Assembly (NCBI RefSeq): GCF_000455485.1
Contig: NZ_CBQR020000151.1
Coordinates: 1 to 62,236, forward strand
Direction: 5' to 3'
DNA: 62,236 bases
DNA from: Gorillibacterium massiliense
Lineage (GTDB): Bacteria; Bacillota; Bacilli; Paenibacillales; NBRC-103111
Shown here: positions 25,823-35,137 of the stretch, one piece after another
How positions within the stretch are numbered: the stretch's first letter is position 1
Layout of the letters: every line of letters starts with the position of its first letter
The notes under the pieces: model-generated
Told to the model about the DNA's origin: nothing
Database searches by the model: none
The model's input: only the letters and a program-made list of their open reading frames with translations
Translations under genes and position numbers: made by a program

Positions 25823-26745
25823 TGAGTGAAGAGCTTATAGGTAATGTAAAGCTGAATTATTCTTACTATAAGGGCAGTGACTTATATTCAGATGGTGATA
25901 TTGAAGATCAGATGCTTGAAATTGCTCGCAATTATGAGGATTGTGAAGCTGTGCTTGCAGAGGATTCAAGATGGCCTATCCTCTATCATTTTTCCACGAT
26001 AAGACAAAATATATTAGAATGGTTTCCTTTTAAAAGAAATGCAGAAGTTTTAGAAATCGGAGCTGGTTGTGGTGCTGTTACTGGAGCGCTTTTGAAAAAT
26101 GATTTATTTGTTACATGTATCGAGCTTTCTAAAAAGAGGTCTATGATTAATGCTTTCAGACATAAAAATTACGAAAACTTAGAAATCATTGTTGGCAATT
26201 TTAATGATATTGAAATAACAAAAAAATATGATTATATAACCTTGGTTGGTGTCTTAGAGTACGCAAAACTATATATTGATAACAAAAATAACCCATATTT
26301 ATACTTTCTAAAAAAAATTAAAGAGTATTTGAAAGAAGATGGCAAACTTTTTATAGCAATTGAAAATAAATTTGGACTAAAGTACTGGTCTGGAGCTAAA
26401 GAGGATCATACAGGTATATTATTTGATGGAATAGAAGGTTATACTTCTAATAATAGTGCTGAAACCTTTTCTAAAACCGAACTAAAGACAATGTTATATG
26501 AAGCAGGACTTCATGATTTTGAGTTTTACTATCCTTATCCTGATTACAAATTTCCATTACAAATCTATTCTGACAAGAGATTACCACAAATAGGGGATTT
26601 AGTACTTGAAAGATATAATTATGATCAAGATAAGCTTTCTTTCTTTGATGAAAAGAGCGTATATGACAATTTAATTAATAGCCAAATGTATGATTTTTTC
26701 TCTAACTCTTTTTTAATTGTAATAGAGAATAAAACAAAAGTTTGA
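25819..26745 (+). CDS. Class I SAM-dependent methyltransferase, candidate glycan chain-terminating enzyme
   Basis: A 308-residue soluble methyltransferase. It starts with LNYSYYKGSDLYSDGDIEDQ, a leader common in surface-glycan methyltransferases, then motif I VLEIGAGCGAVTGALL, YDYITLVGVLEYA (motif II/III region) and a C-terminal part rich in aromatic residues. Its ATGATG start overlaps the wzt stop, so the two are coupled. The next gene, 17 bp on, encodes a kinase-like coiled-coil protein. Because Wzt has a chain-end recognition domain, methylation (or phosphomethylation) of the chain end is the likely job. Methylation of an internal sugar is possible. Confidence 0.85.
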   Translation: MMSEELIGNVKLNYSYYKGSDLYSDGDIEDQMLEIARNYEDCEAVLAEDSRWPILYHFSTIRQNILEWFPFKRNAEVLEIGAGCGAVTGALLKNDLFVTCIELSKKRSMINAFRHKNYENLEIIVGNFNDIEITKKYDYITLVGVLEYAKLYIDNKNNPYLYFLKKIKEYLKEDGKLFIAIENKFGLKYWSGAKEDHTGILFDGIEGYTSNNSAETFSKTELKTMLYEAGLHDFEFYYPYPDYKFPLQIYSDKRLPQIGDLVLERYNYDQDKLSFFDEKSVYDNLINSQMYDFFSNSFLIVIENKTKV

Positions 26746-26762
26746 CTTTAGAAGGTGAAGGC

Positions 26763-28334
26763 ATGACCATTGAGTATGTAAAATATAATCCATTTAGAAA
26801 AAAGGAATTTGCTCTTAAGACTGTAATTGAAAATGAAAATGGAAAAGTGCGTGTAAAAAAGAAGAGCGTGAATATAGAGGCAGAACAATTCATAAGAAAA
26901 ATTAGCGATAATCGCCAACTTCTTAAAAATGTATATAAAAAACTTGTGGTTTGTGGCGCTGAACTTCATGATAATGAAATTATTTTTGAATATGCACAGG
27001 GAATAACTCTCCAGGAATCTATTCTTATGAGCATTGAATCCAATGATAAGAAAGGATTTATCGACTACTTATACGAGTATAAGGAAGTCCTTACGGATCA
27101 TGGGGAAATTCAATTAAAGAAGACTTCTGATATAAATGATGAGTTTTGTGCAGTTTTTGGAGTTCTTTCTAAAGAATATACTTTCGAATATTTGCCTGTT
27201 TCAAATATTGATGTATCCTTCGATAATTTAGTGGTTAATGACGGAAAATTAACTATGATCGACTATGAGTGGGTTTTTACTTTTCCAATACCGTTTAATT
27301 ATATTGTATATAGGAATATTATTGCTTTTTATAACAAGTTTAATAGTAAACTAAATAAGAACAAGTTTATTAGTGTTGAAGAGGTATTTAAGCTTTTTGA
27401 TATTTATGAAGATGATATAATTATCTTTTCGCAAATGGAGTCTAATTTTCAAAAGTATGTACATGGTAATAATTCAAATATTTATAATGTACATCTAAAG
27501 GAAACATATTACTTAAGTGATTTGTTGGAGCTTAGAAAGAGGGAAGCCTCTAATTCAATCGCCCAATTTTTTTGGGATGAAGGAACAGGATTTAATGAGT
27601 TAAATACTATAAATATTGATATAAATATTTCAAATCGTAATGAACAGTCCATAGAATTTTTTGTAGATAAGGTTAAATTATTTCGTCAAAACTGTTTTAG
27701 AATTGACATTTGCAAGGTACCTTGTGCAATCAAAATTATTGGAATAAATGTAGTGAGTTCTGATTCTAATCTAGAACTTAAAATAGATAACAACAATGCT
27801 AATATAGTTGATGGCGATTATTATGTTTTTTTTCATGACGATCCACAATTTATTTTTAACAAATTAGAAAATACCGAATTACAAATAGATAAAATTGTTT
27901 TGAAAGTTCAATTTATTGATTTAAATACATTTGCAAGAGAATCATTTATAAAAATTAAGAATAAAGAAGCAGAATTAATGGTGGCTAATAATCAGTTACA
28001 TGATGATTATTCAAAATTAGCTGTTTATAACAATGAAATATCAATTGTAAACAATAATTTGGAAAATGTAAAAAATGAATTAACGACTATAAATGATGAG
28101 TTAGTACATAAAAATAATGAATTAACGATTACAAATGATGAAATAGTATATAAAAATAATGAATTAAAGATTACAAATGATGAAATAGTTAGTACTCTGC
28201 GTGTAACAACGGATGCTAAAAATGCGTTAGAAATGGAGCTTAATAACAAAATAGAAGAATTGGTTAAAATATACACCTCCAAAAGTTGGAGGTTAATTGA
28301 ATATATTAGAAAAATCATTCATTATAGGAAATAA
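26763..28334 (+). CDS. Kinase-like protein with C-terminal coiled coil (WbdD-like half)
   Basis: A 523-residue protein. The first 180 residues look like a small protein-kinase fold: a beta-sheet start with candidate Lys around 32-34, hinge-like FEYAQGITLQESI, a catalytic loop NIDVSFDNLVVNDGKL (D150, N155) and MIDYEW (D167 in place of the DFG Asp). The middle is unassigned. Residues about 405-505 form a heptad coiled coil, including three 14-residue repeats, and the end SKSWRLIEYIRKIIHY is a basic amphipathic helix. WbdD of E. coli O9a fuses methyltransferase, kinase and ruler coiled coil; here methyltransferase and kinase-coil are adjacent genes. ATG 26763 follows AAGGTGAAGG. Function is inferred. 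Confidence 0.75.
   Translation: MTIEYVKYNPFRKKEFALKTVIENENGKVRVKKKSVNIEAEQFIRKISDNRQLLKNVYKKLVVCGAELHDNEIIFEYAQGITLQESILMSIESNDKKGFIDYLYEYKEVLTDHGEIQLKKTSDINDEFCAVFGVLSKEYTFEYLPVSNIDVSFDNLVVNDGKLTMIDYEWVFTFPIPFNYIVYRNIIAFYNKFNSKLNKNKFISVEEVFKLFDIYEDDIIIFSQMESNFQKYVHGNNSNIYNVHLKETYYLSDLLELRKREASNSIAQFFWDEGTGFNELNTINIDINISNRNEQSIEFFVDKVKLFRQNCFRIDICKVPCAIKIIGINVVSSDSNLELKIDNNNANIVDGDYYVFFHDDPQFIFNKLENTELQIDKIVLKVQFIDLNTFARESFIKIKNKEAELMVANNQLHDDYSKLAVYNNEISIVNNNLENVKNELTTINDELVHKNNELTITNDEIVYKNNELKITNDEIVSTLRVTTDAKNALEMELNNKIEELVKIYTSKSWRLIEYIRKIIHYRK
28074..28199 (+). repeat. Three 42-bp in-frame tandem units in the coiled coil
   Basis: Units at 28074-28115, 28116-28157 and 28158-28199 each begin AATGAATTAA and encode 14 residues of the type NELTITNDEIVYKN, which is two heptads. 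Units two and three are nearly identical. Gain or loss of a unit would change coil length without breaking the frame. Confidence 0.85.
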
Positions 28335-28378
28335 TGAATGATTTTTGTGTTGATATATAAAATTCAATTGGAGGAATT

Positions 28379-31246
28379 ATGGTACAAATATCCGTAATAA
28401 TTCCAACTTATAATAGGCTGGATGTACTTCCTGAATTGATAGAATCCCTTCGCGCAGTAGAGCAGGTTACAAGATACAAATATGAAATAATTTTTTCGGA
28501 TGATGGTTCTACAGATGATAGTATATCCTACTTAAAGAGCATTGAAAATCTTCCAATAATAATTTTAGAAAATATACATGGTGGAGCATCCCAGGCAAGA
28601 AATGCGGCATTAAAAATTGCAAATGGAGAGATCATATATTTTATTGGAGATGATATTTATCCGAACCCTGAAATATTAAATCAGCACTATGAGAAATATG
28701 TAAGCTTAAATCGTAAAACAGCTATCTTAGGAAATATAAAATGGCATCCAAAATTAGAAATAAACCACTTAATGAAACATATAACCGAAATAGGTGGTGA
28801 GCAATTTTCATTCGAGAACATACCAGAAAATGATCTAGTTGATTTTAGGCATTTCTATACCTCTAATATTAGTGTACCTAAAACGATTATAGGAAATATG
28901 CTTTTTGATTTGCGTTTTGATAAATATGGTTTTGAAGATATTGAGTTTGCATATAGATTAGCTAAAAAAGGATTGCAGATTTTTTATTACCCTGAAGCCT
29001 ATGTATATCATTATCATTTTTTTGACCTTGGAAGATTTTGTAGAAGGCAAGAATCAGCAGGAGAAATGGCAGTTGTTTTCGAAAAATTGCACCCTGAATT
29101 AGACAATAAATTTTTGAAAATTACCAATCTGAGATTAGAATATGAAAATTGGATCGAAAAATATGCAAACCAAGTCAAGAATATAGATTCGAAGGCAATT
29201 ATTGATAACATCCATGAAGATATAAAAAAAATTGAAATAAATACAAGTATTAACGAAGTAAAACTTTCAAATTTCTATTCGAGATTATTTATGCTGTATT
29301 ACGAATTAGGAACTTTATCACGTCTCGGTTTCCATAAGAATTTTGTTGAGAATTATCTGATTAGCAAATATTTTATTGAATATATAAGTATTAAAATTGA
29401 TTTTTTCGATAGGAGACGTTCTATGCTAAATAGAGCTAAACAATATTTACGTCAATTCAAAATTTTAAGAGATATAAAGTCTGTTTTTTTTGATAAACAA
29501 CGAAAGATAAAACATAGCCATTATATTGAAGTAACTCCTGAAAGAAAGAAAATTGGACTTTGTATATTAAACAATACGGAATTTACTTTCAATCATGAAC
29601 TTTTTGGAGATCAATTTGAAATTATAGTTTATAAGGTAGATGTAGATTCTTATGTAGTAAACGGTGAGGCTTTACATTATGCGGAAATAAAAACAAAGTA
29701 TGAATATATATGGTTTATGCCAGAACATTATAAGTTGTCAGACGAAATATTTTCAAACATTCTCCTAATGGTTAACAAGGTTAAAAGCGATTTTATATTA
29801 CTTTCTTTTCTTCTAAAAGATATGCCAAATGTAGCTGTGTTAAAAGAGTTTAGAAGCAATATTATTATTGCTTCTGAAAGAATCATGGCAAATAGGGAAC
29901 TGAATTTTGAAAATAGCTTAGGCAATGTTGTTAGAGTTTTTCATACTGAGAATGAACAAATTGAAGTCATGAAGTGCGAAACTTTTTTTGGAATGTATTT
30001 TGGTGTTGAGAAGAATTTATCATACGATCACAAACAGATTGTCATTGGAAAAGCAGTGAATTATAGCAAGCCAATAGAAAAATATGAACTTTACTATAAA
30101 CAAAATAAGCCATGCATTTTTGTTATTCCAGTCTATTTATTCGTAGGGGGAGTTGAACGCAATACAATAGAAGTAATGGAACGGCTCGCTAGTAAATATG
30201 ATTTTATTACTATAACGCTTGAATGGATATCCGAGCAGCATGGCTCGTTACACTATAAAATGAGAGATTCAGCAAAGTGCATATATGATTTTCACGAACT
30301 AATGGATTACTCAATTTATCTTGATGCACTTAGGGACTTAAAAGATATTTATAAACCGGAAGCAGTTTGGATCTGTAATGGGTCAAATTGGCTATGTGAT
30401 AATGCCTTGGAAATAAGAGCAGTATTTAATGATATACCTATAATTGACCAAGAGGTATATGATGCAGAGGCTGGATGGATCAATAGATATCAAGAAAAAG
30501 GAATACAATCATTTGATCGTTTCATTGCTGTAAACAGAAAAATTTATGATAAACTTACAAATGATTTCAAAATGTCAAAAGAAAAAATAGATATTATCTA
30601 TTCAGCAGTAAATCTAAGTAAGGCTAGTGCTCATTTATATAATAAAGACCAAATGAATCAAAAATATAAGGTACCATCTGATAAAAAGATATTCGCTTTT
30701 ATTGGACGGATGGCACCGCAAAAACGCCCACTTCTGCTCGCTCAACTAATTAGGGAAATAAATAAAATTCAAAATGATAATCATTTTTTTCTTATTGGAA
30801 ATGGGGAATTGAAAGAACAGGTTAAAGAATATGTAAATAAACACCATTTAGACAATGTAACAATGATTGACTATATTGATGATTTGTGTGAAGTCTTTTG
30901 TTTTCTAGATGGAATAATCTTTGTTTCAGAATATGAAGGGCTCCCAATTGCCATGCTTGAAGCATTACTTAATGCAGTTCCGGCAATTTGCACTGATGTT
31001 GGTGATGTTAAATACGTTCTTGAGAAATACAATGCAGGTTTAATTTTTAGCGATAGTTCAGAAATAGAATTGAAATCGAAAGTGGATGATTTCACCAATT
31101 TCAAGCAAAATTTATCGTTTTATAATAATTCTTTGCAACAAAATAATCAACATATAAAAAATGAATTTTCAATAGATACAATATCAAAACAATGGGAGTC
31201 TTCCTTTGAAATTGCAATAGAAAAATATAAAAAATTAAGGAGTTAA
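28379..31246 (+). CDS. Multidomain glycosyltransferase (GT2 plus GT4)
   Basis: A 955-residue enzyme likely to build the glycan backbone. Residues 1-250 are a GT2 (GT-A) domain: SVIIPTYNRLDVLPELIESL, SDDGSTDDS, and a second acidic motif IYFIGDDIYPN. A helical section follows (about 250-370), then an unassigned domain (about 380-560). Residues about 570-950 are a GT4 (GT-B) domain with VGGVERNTIEVMERLA, FAFIGRMAPQKRPLLLAQLI and the donor-site motif SEYEGLPIAMLEALLNAVP. TTGGAGGAATT precedes the ATG. Two catalytic domains in one chain suggest alternating linkages; which sugars are added cannot be read. Confidence 0.88.
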   Translation: MVQISVIIPTYNRLDVLPELIESLRAVEQVTRYKYEIIFSDDGSTDDSISYLKSIENLPIIILENIHGGASQARNAALKIANGEIIYFIGDDIYPNPEILNQHYEKYVSLNRKTAILGNIKWHPKLEINHLMKHITEIGGEQFSFENIPENDLVDFRHFYTSNISVPKTIIGNMLFDLRFDKYGFEDIEFAYRLAKKGLQIFYYPEAYVYHYHFFDLGRFCRRQESAGEMAVVFEKLHPELDNKFLKITNLRLEYENWIEKYANQVKNIDSKAIIDNIHEDIKKIEINTSINEVKLSNFYSRLFMLYYELGTLSRLGFHKNFVENYLISKYFIEYISIKIDFFDRRRSMLNRAKQYLRQFKILRDIKSVFFDKQRKIKHSHYIEVTPERKKIGLCILNNTEFTFNHELFGDQFEIIVYKVDVDSYVVNGEALHYAEIKTKYEYIWFMPEHYKLSDEIFSNILLMVNKVKSDFILLSFLLKDMPNVAVLKEFRSNIIIASERIMANRELNFENSLGNVVRVFHTENEQIEVMKCETFFGMYFGVEKNLSYDHKQIVIGKAVNYSKPIEKYELYYKQNKPCIFVIPVYLFVGGVERNTIEVMERLASKYDFITITLEWISEQHGSLHYKMRDSAKCIYDFHELMDYSIYLDALRDLKDIYKPEAVWICNGSNWLCDNALEIRAVFNDIPIIDQEVYDAEAGWINRYQEKGIQSFDRFIAVNRKIYDKLTNDFKMSKEKIDIIYSAVNLSKASAHLYNKDQMNQKYKVPSDKKIFAFIGRMAPQKRPLLLAQLIREINKIQNDNHFFLIGNGELKEQVKEYVNKHHLDNVTMIDYIDDLCEVFCFLDGIIFVSEYEGLPIAMLEALLNAVPAICTDVGDVKYVLEKYNAGLIFSDSSEIELKSKVDDFTNFKQNLSFYNNSLQQNNQHIKNEFSIDTISKQWESSFEIAIEKYKKLRS

Positions 31247-31248
31247 AA

Positions 31249-32280
31249 ATGAATAAAAAAATTAGTGTAATAATTCCATCTTATAATCACGAAAAATTCA
31301 TTCGACAAGCAGTAGAGAGTGTCTTAAACCAAAGTTATAAAAATATAGAACTAATTATAATCGATGATGGATCTAAAGATGCATCATGGGATTACATTAG
31401 TAACATAACAGATGAAAGAGTAATAAAACATAAGCAGGAAAATCAAGGTGCACATAATGCTATTAATAATGGTCTTAGATTAGCAACTGGGGATTTTCTT
31501 ACTGTCTTAAATTCTGATGATACGTTTTCGCCTGACAGATTTCAAAATATTATAAGTGAGTTTGAAAAAGATAATGAACTAGATTTTGTTTGCACTTATA
31601 TTAATATTATAGATGCGGATGGAAACTCATTGGTAATTAAAGAGGGCTGGCACAATTGTGAACCTTGGCCAATTCCGAATAGTCAACAAAGTTATAAAGT
31701 ACAAGATAATTTTTATACAAATATTATTATGACTAATTTCGTTTCTACAACCAGTAATATGTTTTTTAAGAGAAAGATTTATCAAGATATTGGTGGTATG
31801 AGGAACTTAAGATTTGCGCATGATTGGGATTATATGCTTAGGCTTGCTTCTAAATATAAATGTAAAATTCTGAAAGAAGCTTCTATGAATTATAGATTGC
31901 ATGGAAATAATACCATTAACACAAATAGAAAATGGCTATTATTTGAGATCTGTATAGTTTTAGCAGCTAATATCGATAAGTTTTATGGTAAATATATTTT
32001 CCAAGATTTCAGTGAAAAACAAGTTATAGAACAAAGCACTTTATTATTTAATTCGATTAATCTCCAGGGAAACGATAAAGTTTTTTGGGCATTAAAATCT
32101 TATATTGATGCATATAGGAAAAGCGGAATTGAAAATCCTGAAGAGTTATTATTTGATAATAAGATCGTTAGGGATGTTTTTGTAAATATGATTGCTGATG
32201 ACGACGAAAATAAGCAAGAATCTAAGGTTGAACCAAAGTTAAGTTTGCGACATAGAATCAAAAAAGCTATTTTTAACTAA
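31249..32280 (+). CDS. Family 2 glycosyltransferase
   Basis: A 343-residue cytoplasmic GT-A enzyme. ISVIIPSYNHEKFIRQAVES, LIIIDDGSKDASWDYI and the DXD-like TVLNSDDTFSPDRFQ are clear, followed by an acceptor-side region with RFAHDWDYMLRLASKYK (the usual ED/DW helix). The C-terminus (about 300-343) is charged and ends in a basic helix, which may touch the membrane. It starts 2 bp after the previous stop with AAGGAG upstream, so it is co-transcribed. Donor and acceptor are unknown; a glycan chain sugar is assumed from context. Confidence 0.88.
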   Translation: MNKKISVIIPSYNHEKFIRQAVESVLNQSYKNIELIIIDDGSKDASWDYISNITDERVIKHKQENQGAHNAINNGLRLATGDFLTVLNSDDTFSPDRFQNIISEFEKDNELDFVCTYINIIDADGNSLVIKEGWHNCEPWPIPNSQQSYKVQDNFYTNIIMTNFVSTTSNMFFKRKIYQDIGGMRNLRFAHDWDYMLRLASKYKCKILKEASMNYRLHGNNTINTNRKWLLFEICIVLAANIDKFYGKYIFQDFSEKQVIEQSTLLFNSINLQGNDKVFWALKSYIDAYRKSGIENPEELLFDNKIVRDVFVNMIADDDENKQESKVEPKLSLRHRIKKAIFN

Positions 32281-32292
32281 ATCGGGGGCTTT

Positions 32293-33915
32293 ATGAAAAG
32301 TTTATGTTTGGTAGCGAATACAATTGATGAAAACGTGCATGCACTTAGTGAAATACTTAGAGAAACACATTTGATGACGATTTATTGTGTTGGAGAATAT
32401 GAACATAGTGAACATGAGTCTTACAGGGATAACTTTAAAAAATTAAATATCGAATATATATCTTTGATTGATAACACGACAAATTATCCTATTATACCAA
32501 AGGATAGGTTTACAGTTGCTTCATATTCAACTTACGAATATTTAAAGAAGAACCATTTTGATTTTGTTGTTTTCGGAGTAAACGGAGCAAATGGATTCTT
32601 TTCTATACAAGCAAAAGAGACTAGCAAATATTTGAATGATACATCTATTTTTGTTTACGCAGATAAACCCTCACAATTATTGAAGTATGAGGCTTCAGGT
32701 TGGAATACTGATCCTGTTCAAGATATGAAATTATGGTATGCTGAGAGATTCTGCGTTGAGCATGCGGACTTCCTGATATTCCCAAGTAAAGATATGTTTG
32801 ATTGGTTCAATCAAAACGCTTGGAAATATGCTGAAAATTATGACATTATTCCATTTTTGCAAATTAGTGAAGATAGAACTGAATTAATAAATAGGCAGTT
32901 AGCTAAAATTTTCGATGAAAAAAAGCCTAATGTTGATATGGAGATAATAAATAAAATTGAGAAAGAAAACCCATTAATATCAATTTGTATTGCGCATTAT
33001 AATCATCCTGAATATCTACCTGCTGCTTTAGAGTCAATTTCAAAAACTACGTATAGTAATTATGAAGTCATAGTAGTAGATGATGGTAGCCCTTCAAAAG
33101 AAGCACATGAAGTTTTTGATGATTCTACAAAAAAATATGATCTACCAAATTGGAATTTTTATAAAAAACAAAACGAATATTTAGGTAAGACAAGAAACTA
33201 CTTGGTAAATAAAGCTAATGGGGAATACATAATTTTTGTTGATTCAGATAATGCTGTAAAGCCTAATATGGTATATGACTTTTTATATGGGATTTACAAA
33301 AGTAAGGCGGACTGCTTAACATGTCATATAAGTACTTTTTTGGGCAAACAAACGCCAAATGAAAATACTGAAATAGCTAATATAATGCTTCCGATGGGAC
33401 CTATTCTTGAGCTTGGATTCACTGAAAATGTCTTTGGAGATGCAAATTTTATTATCAAAAAAAGTGTATATCAAGAAGTGGGAGGATTTGCAATTGACCG
33501 TCTTTCACTTGATGATTGGGAATTTTTGGCTAGATTGAGTCTAAAGGGCTTTAAGCAAAGTGTAATTCCTGATACTATATTCTGGTATAGAGTTTCGGAA
33601 GATAGCATGGTAAAAACTGGCGATAATTATAAGAGTTTGCAAAGAATTTTTAGAGCTTATGATAGCGAACTTCCTAATTATTTACGATATATGATAAATG
33701 GATTTATTGTACCGCTTTATTATAAATCGGAAATTATGGATAGAGGTACGTCGAATATTTACATTCAACATCCTAGTAATTGCACAATATCGGAACCAGA
33801 AAATATAAGTGGGAAAGAAAGAATAAAACTTGCTACGAAGATAATTTTTCCGAAAACATCTGTTGTTGGAAAAATAATTAGAAAACTATACAAACTTATA
33901 TCTAAAACTAACTGA
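32293..33915 (+). CDS. Glycosyltransferase: family 2 domain behind an unassigned N-terminal domain
   Basis: A 540-residue protein. Residues about 225-470 are a GT2 domain (LISICIAHYNHPEYLPAALE, VIVVDDGSPS, YIIFVDSDNAVKPNM, and SLDDWEFLARLSLKGF). Residues 1-220 begin MKSLCLVANTIDENVHALSE and contain FVYADKPSQLLKYEA and DFLIFPSKDMFDWF, which resembles half of a GT-B fold without the sugar-binding half; I cannot assign it firmly. The C-terminus ends in a basic segment. The ribosome site is CGGGGG. It sits between GT2 and epimerase genes 12 and 24 bp away, so it belongs to the cluster operon. Confidence 0.82.
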   Translation: MKSLCLVANTIDENVHALSEILRETHLMTIYCVGEYEHSEHESYRDNFKKLNIEYISLIDNTTNYPIIPKDRFTVASYSTYEYLKKNHFDFVVFGVNGANGFFSIQAKETSKYLNDTSIFVYADKPSQLLKYEASGWNTDPVQDMKLWYAERFCVEHADFLIFPSKDMFDWFNQNAWKYAENYDIIPFLQISEDRTELINRQLAKIFDEKKPNVDMEIINKIEKENPLISICIAHYNHPEYLPAALESISKTTYSNYEVIVVDDGSPSKEAHEVFDDSTKKYDLPNWNFYKKQNEYLGKTRNYLVNKANGEYIIFVDSDNAVKPNMVYDFLYGIYKSKADCLTCHISTFLGKQTPNENTEIANIMLPMGPILELGFTENVFGDANFIIKKSVYQEVGGFAIDRLSLDDWEFLARLSLKGFKQSVIPDTIFWYRVSEDSMVKTGDNYKSLQRIFRAYDSELPNYLRYMINGFIVPLYYKSEIMDRGTSNIYIQHPSNCTISEPENISGKERIKLATKIIFPKTSVVGKIIRKLYKLISKTN

Positions 33916-33939
33916 ATTATTCTAATTTGGAGGGATTAA

Positions 33940-34869
33940 ATGAATTCCTATAATTGCTTGCTCTTAGGAGGGGGAGGATTCATCGGTTTAAACCTTGCGG
34001 AGCAGTTATACAGAGATGGTCATAAAATAACTATTTATGATAGAAATACAAAAGAAAAGGAACTTCCAACTAAATTCTCGATAATCGAAGGCGATTTCTA
34101 TAATGAAAATAATTATGACGAAATAATCAAAAATCATGATATAGTTATTCATTTAATTAGTAGCGTCTTTCCCTCCTCGTCAATGGACGCTGGCATTGAG
34201 CCCTATCATCAGGACATCACCAAAATGCTTGAGCTTTTGGATGCGTGTAGGAAAGCTCAATTAAAGAGGGTAATTTTTTTATCCTCAGGCGGAACAGTTT
34301 ACGGAAATAGTTATGAAAGACCAATTCGAGAAACAGATCTAACAGATCCTATCAATCACTATGGCATTTTGAAACTAACATTAGAAAAAATATTGCTGAT
34401 GTATAACCAGTTATATGGGATGGAAAACTTAATTTTAAGAATCGCTAACCCATATGGTAAGAATCAAAATCCAGAAAAGTTAATCGGTGCAATCAGTGTG
34501 TTCTTACATAGGATATTACATGATGAACCTATTACATTGTTTGGAGGAGGACAGACAATAAGAGATTATATAGAAATATCTGATGTATGTAATGCAATTG
34601 AGTTAGCTCTTTCATACAATTATCAGACTCATACTATTCCAGTATTTAATATAGGAACAGGAACCGGTACCTCAGTAATCCAAGTAATTGAAGAACTTGA
34701 GTTACTGTTAAGGAAAAAAGCGGTTATTCGTCATGTTCCCGAAAGGGCAATTGATGTAAAATATAATGTGTTGGATGGATCGAAATCTAAAACCCACTTG
34801 AGTTTCCAAGCAAAAGTGCAAGTAAGCGATGGAATTGCTCAATTAGTACATTACTTTAAGGTAAAATAG
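33940..34869 (+). CDS. NAD-dependent epimerase/dehydratase (extended SDR)
   Basis: A 309-residue sugar-nucleotide-modifying enzyme. The Rossmann motif is GGGGFIGLNLAEQLY, with DRN after beta-2 for NAD preference. The active site has SSGGTVYG and HYGILKLTLEK (Tyr and Lys of YxxxK), and a later GGGQTIRDYIEISDVCNAI block is typical of GalE/WbpP-like enzymes. Candidate reactions are C4 epimerisation (UDP-Glc to UDP-Gal) or dehydration; the sequence alone does not decide. GGAGGG precedes the ATG. It ends the first run of glycan genes before a 268-bp gap. Confidence 0.86.
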   Translation: MNSYNCLLLGGGGFIGLNLAEQLYRDGHKITIYDRNTKEKELPTKFSIIEGDFYNENNYDEIIKNHDIVIHLISSVFPSSSMDAGIEPYHQDITKMLELLDACRKAQLKRVIFLSSGGTVYGNSYERPIRETDLTDPINHYGILKLTLEKILLMYNQLYGMENLILRIANPYGKNQNPEKLIGAISVFLHRILHDEPITLFGGGQTIRDYIEISDVCNAIELALSYNYQTHTIPVFNIGTGTGTSVIQVIEELELLLRKKAVIRHVPERAIDVKYNVLDGSKSKTHLSFQAKVQVSDGIAQLVHYFKVK

Positions 34870-35137
34870 AAAAACAAGTAGAGGTTTTATATCCATTAAA
34901 CAATTCAGCTCTGTATACTTCCATCAAAAAAAACTTTTATGATTCAGGGGGGACTCATTTGGGAAACAACCCTTTGCATCTTCAACTCCTCTCTTCTAAT
35001 TTACACATTTGAAATTTATTATAAATATGAAATTGTGTTTCTATTATAAATATTGAACTAAGGCTATCTATGAATTCCATGAAAATCTGGAATTTTCATT
35101 ATTTCGTGAAAACTTATACAACAAGGAGGTCAGATCA
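34870..35137. other. AT-rich spacer before the rmlA gene
   Basis: There is no gene in 268 bp. Very AT-rich sequence with TATAAAT-like elements near 35018 and 35046, then an inverted repeat AATTCCA (35073-35079) / TGGAATT (35088-35094). A promoter with an operator is plausible; I cannot assign exact -35 and -10 boxes. Confidence 0.45.
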
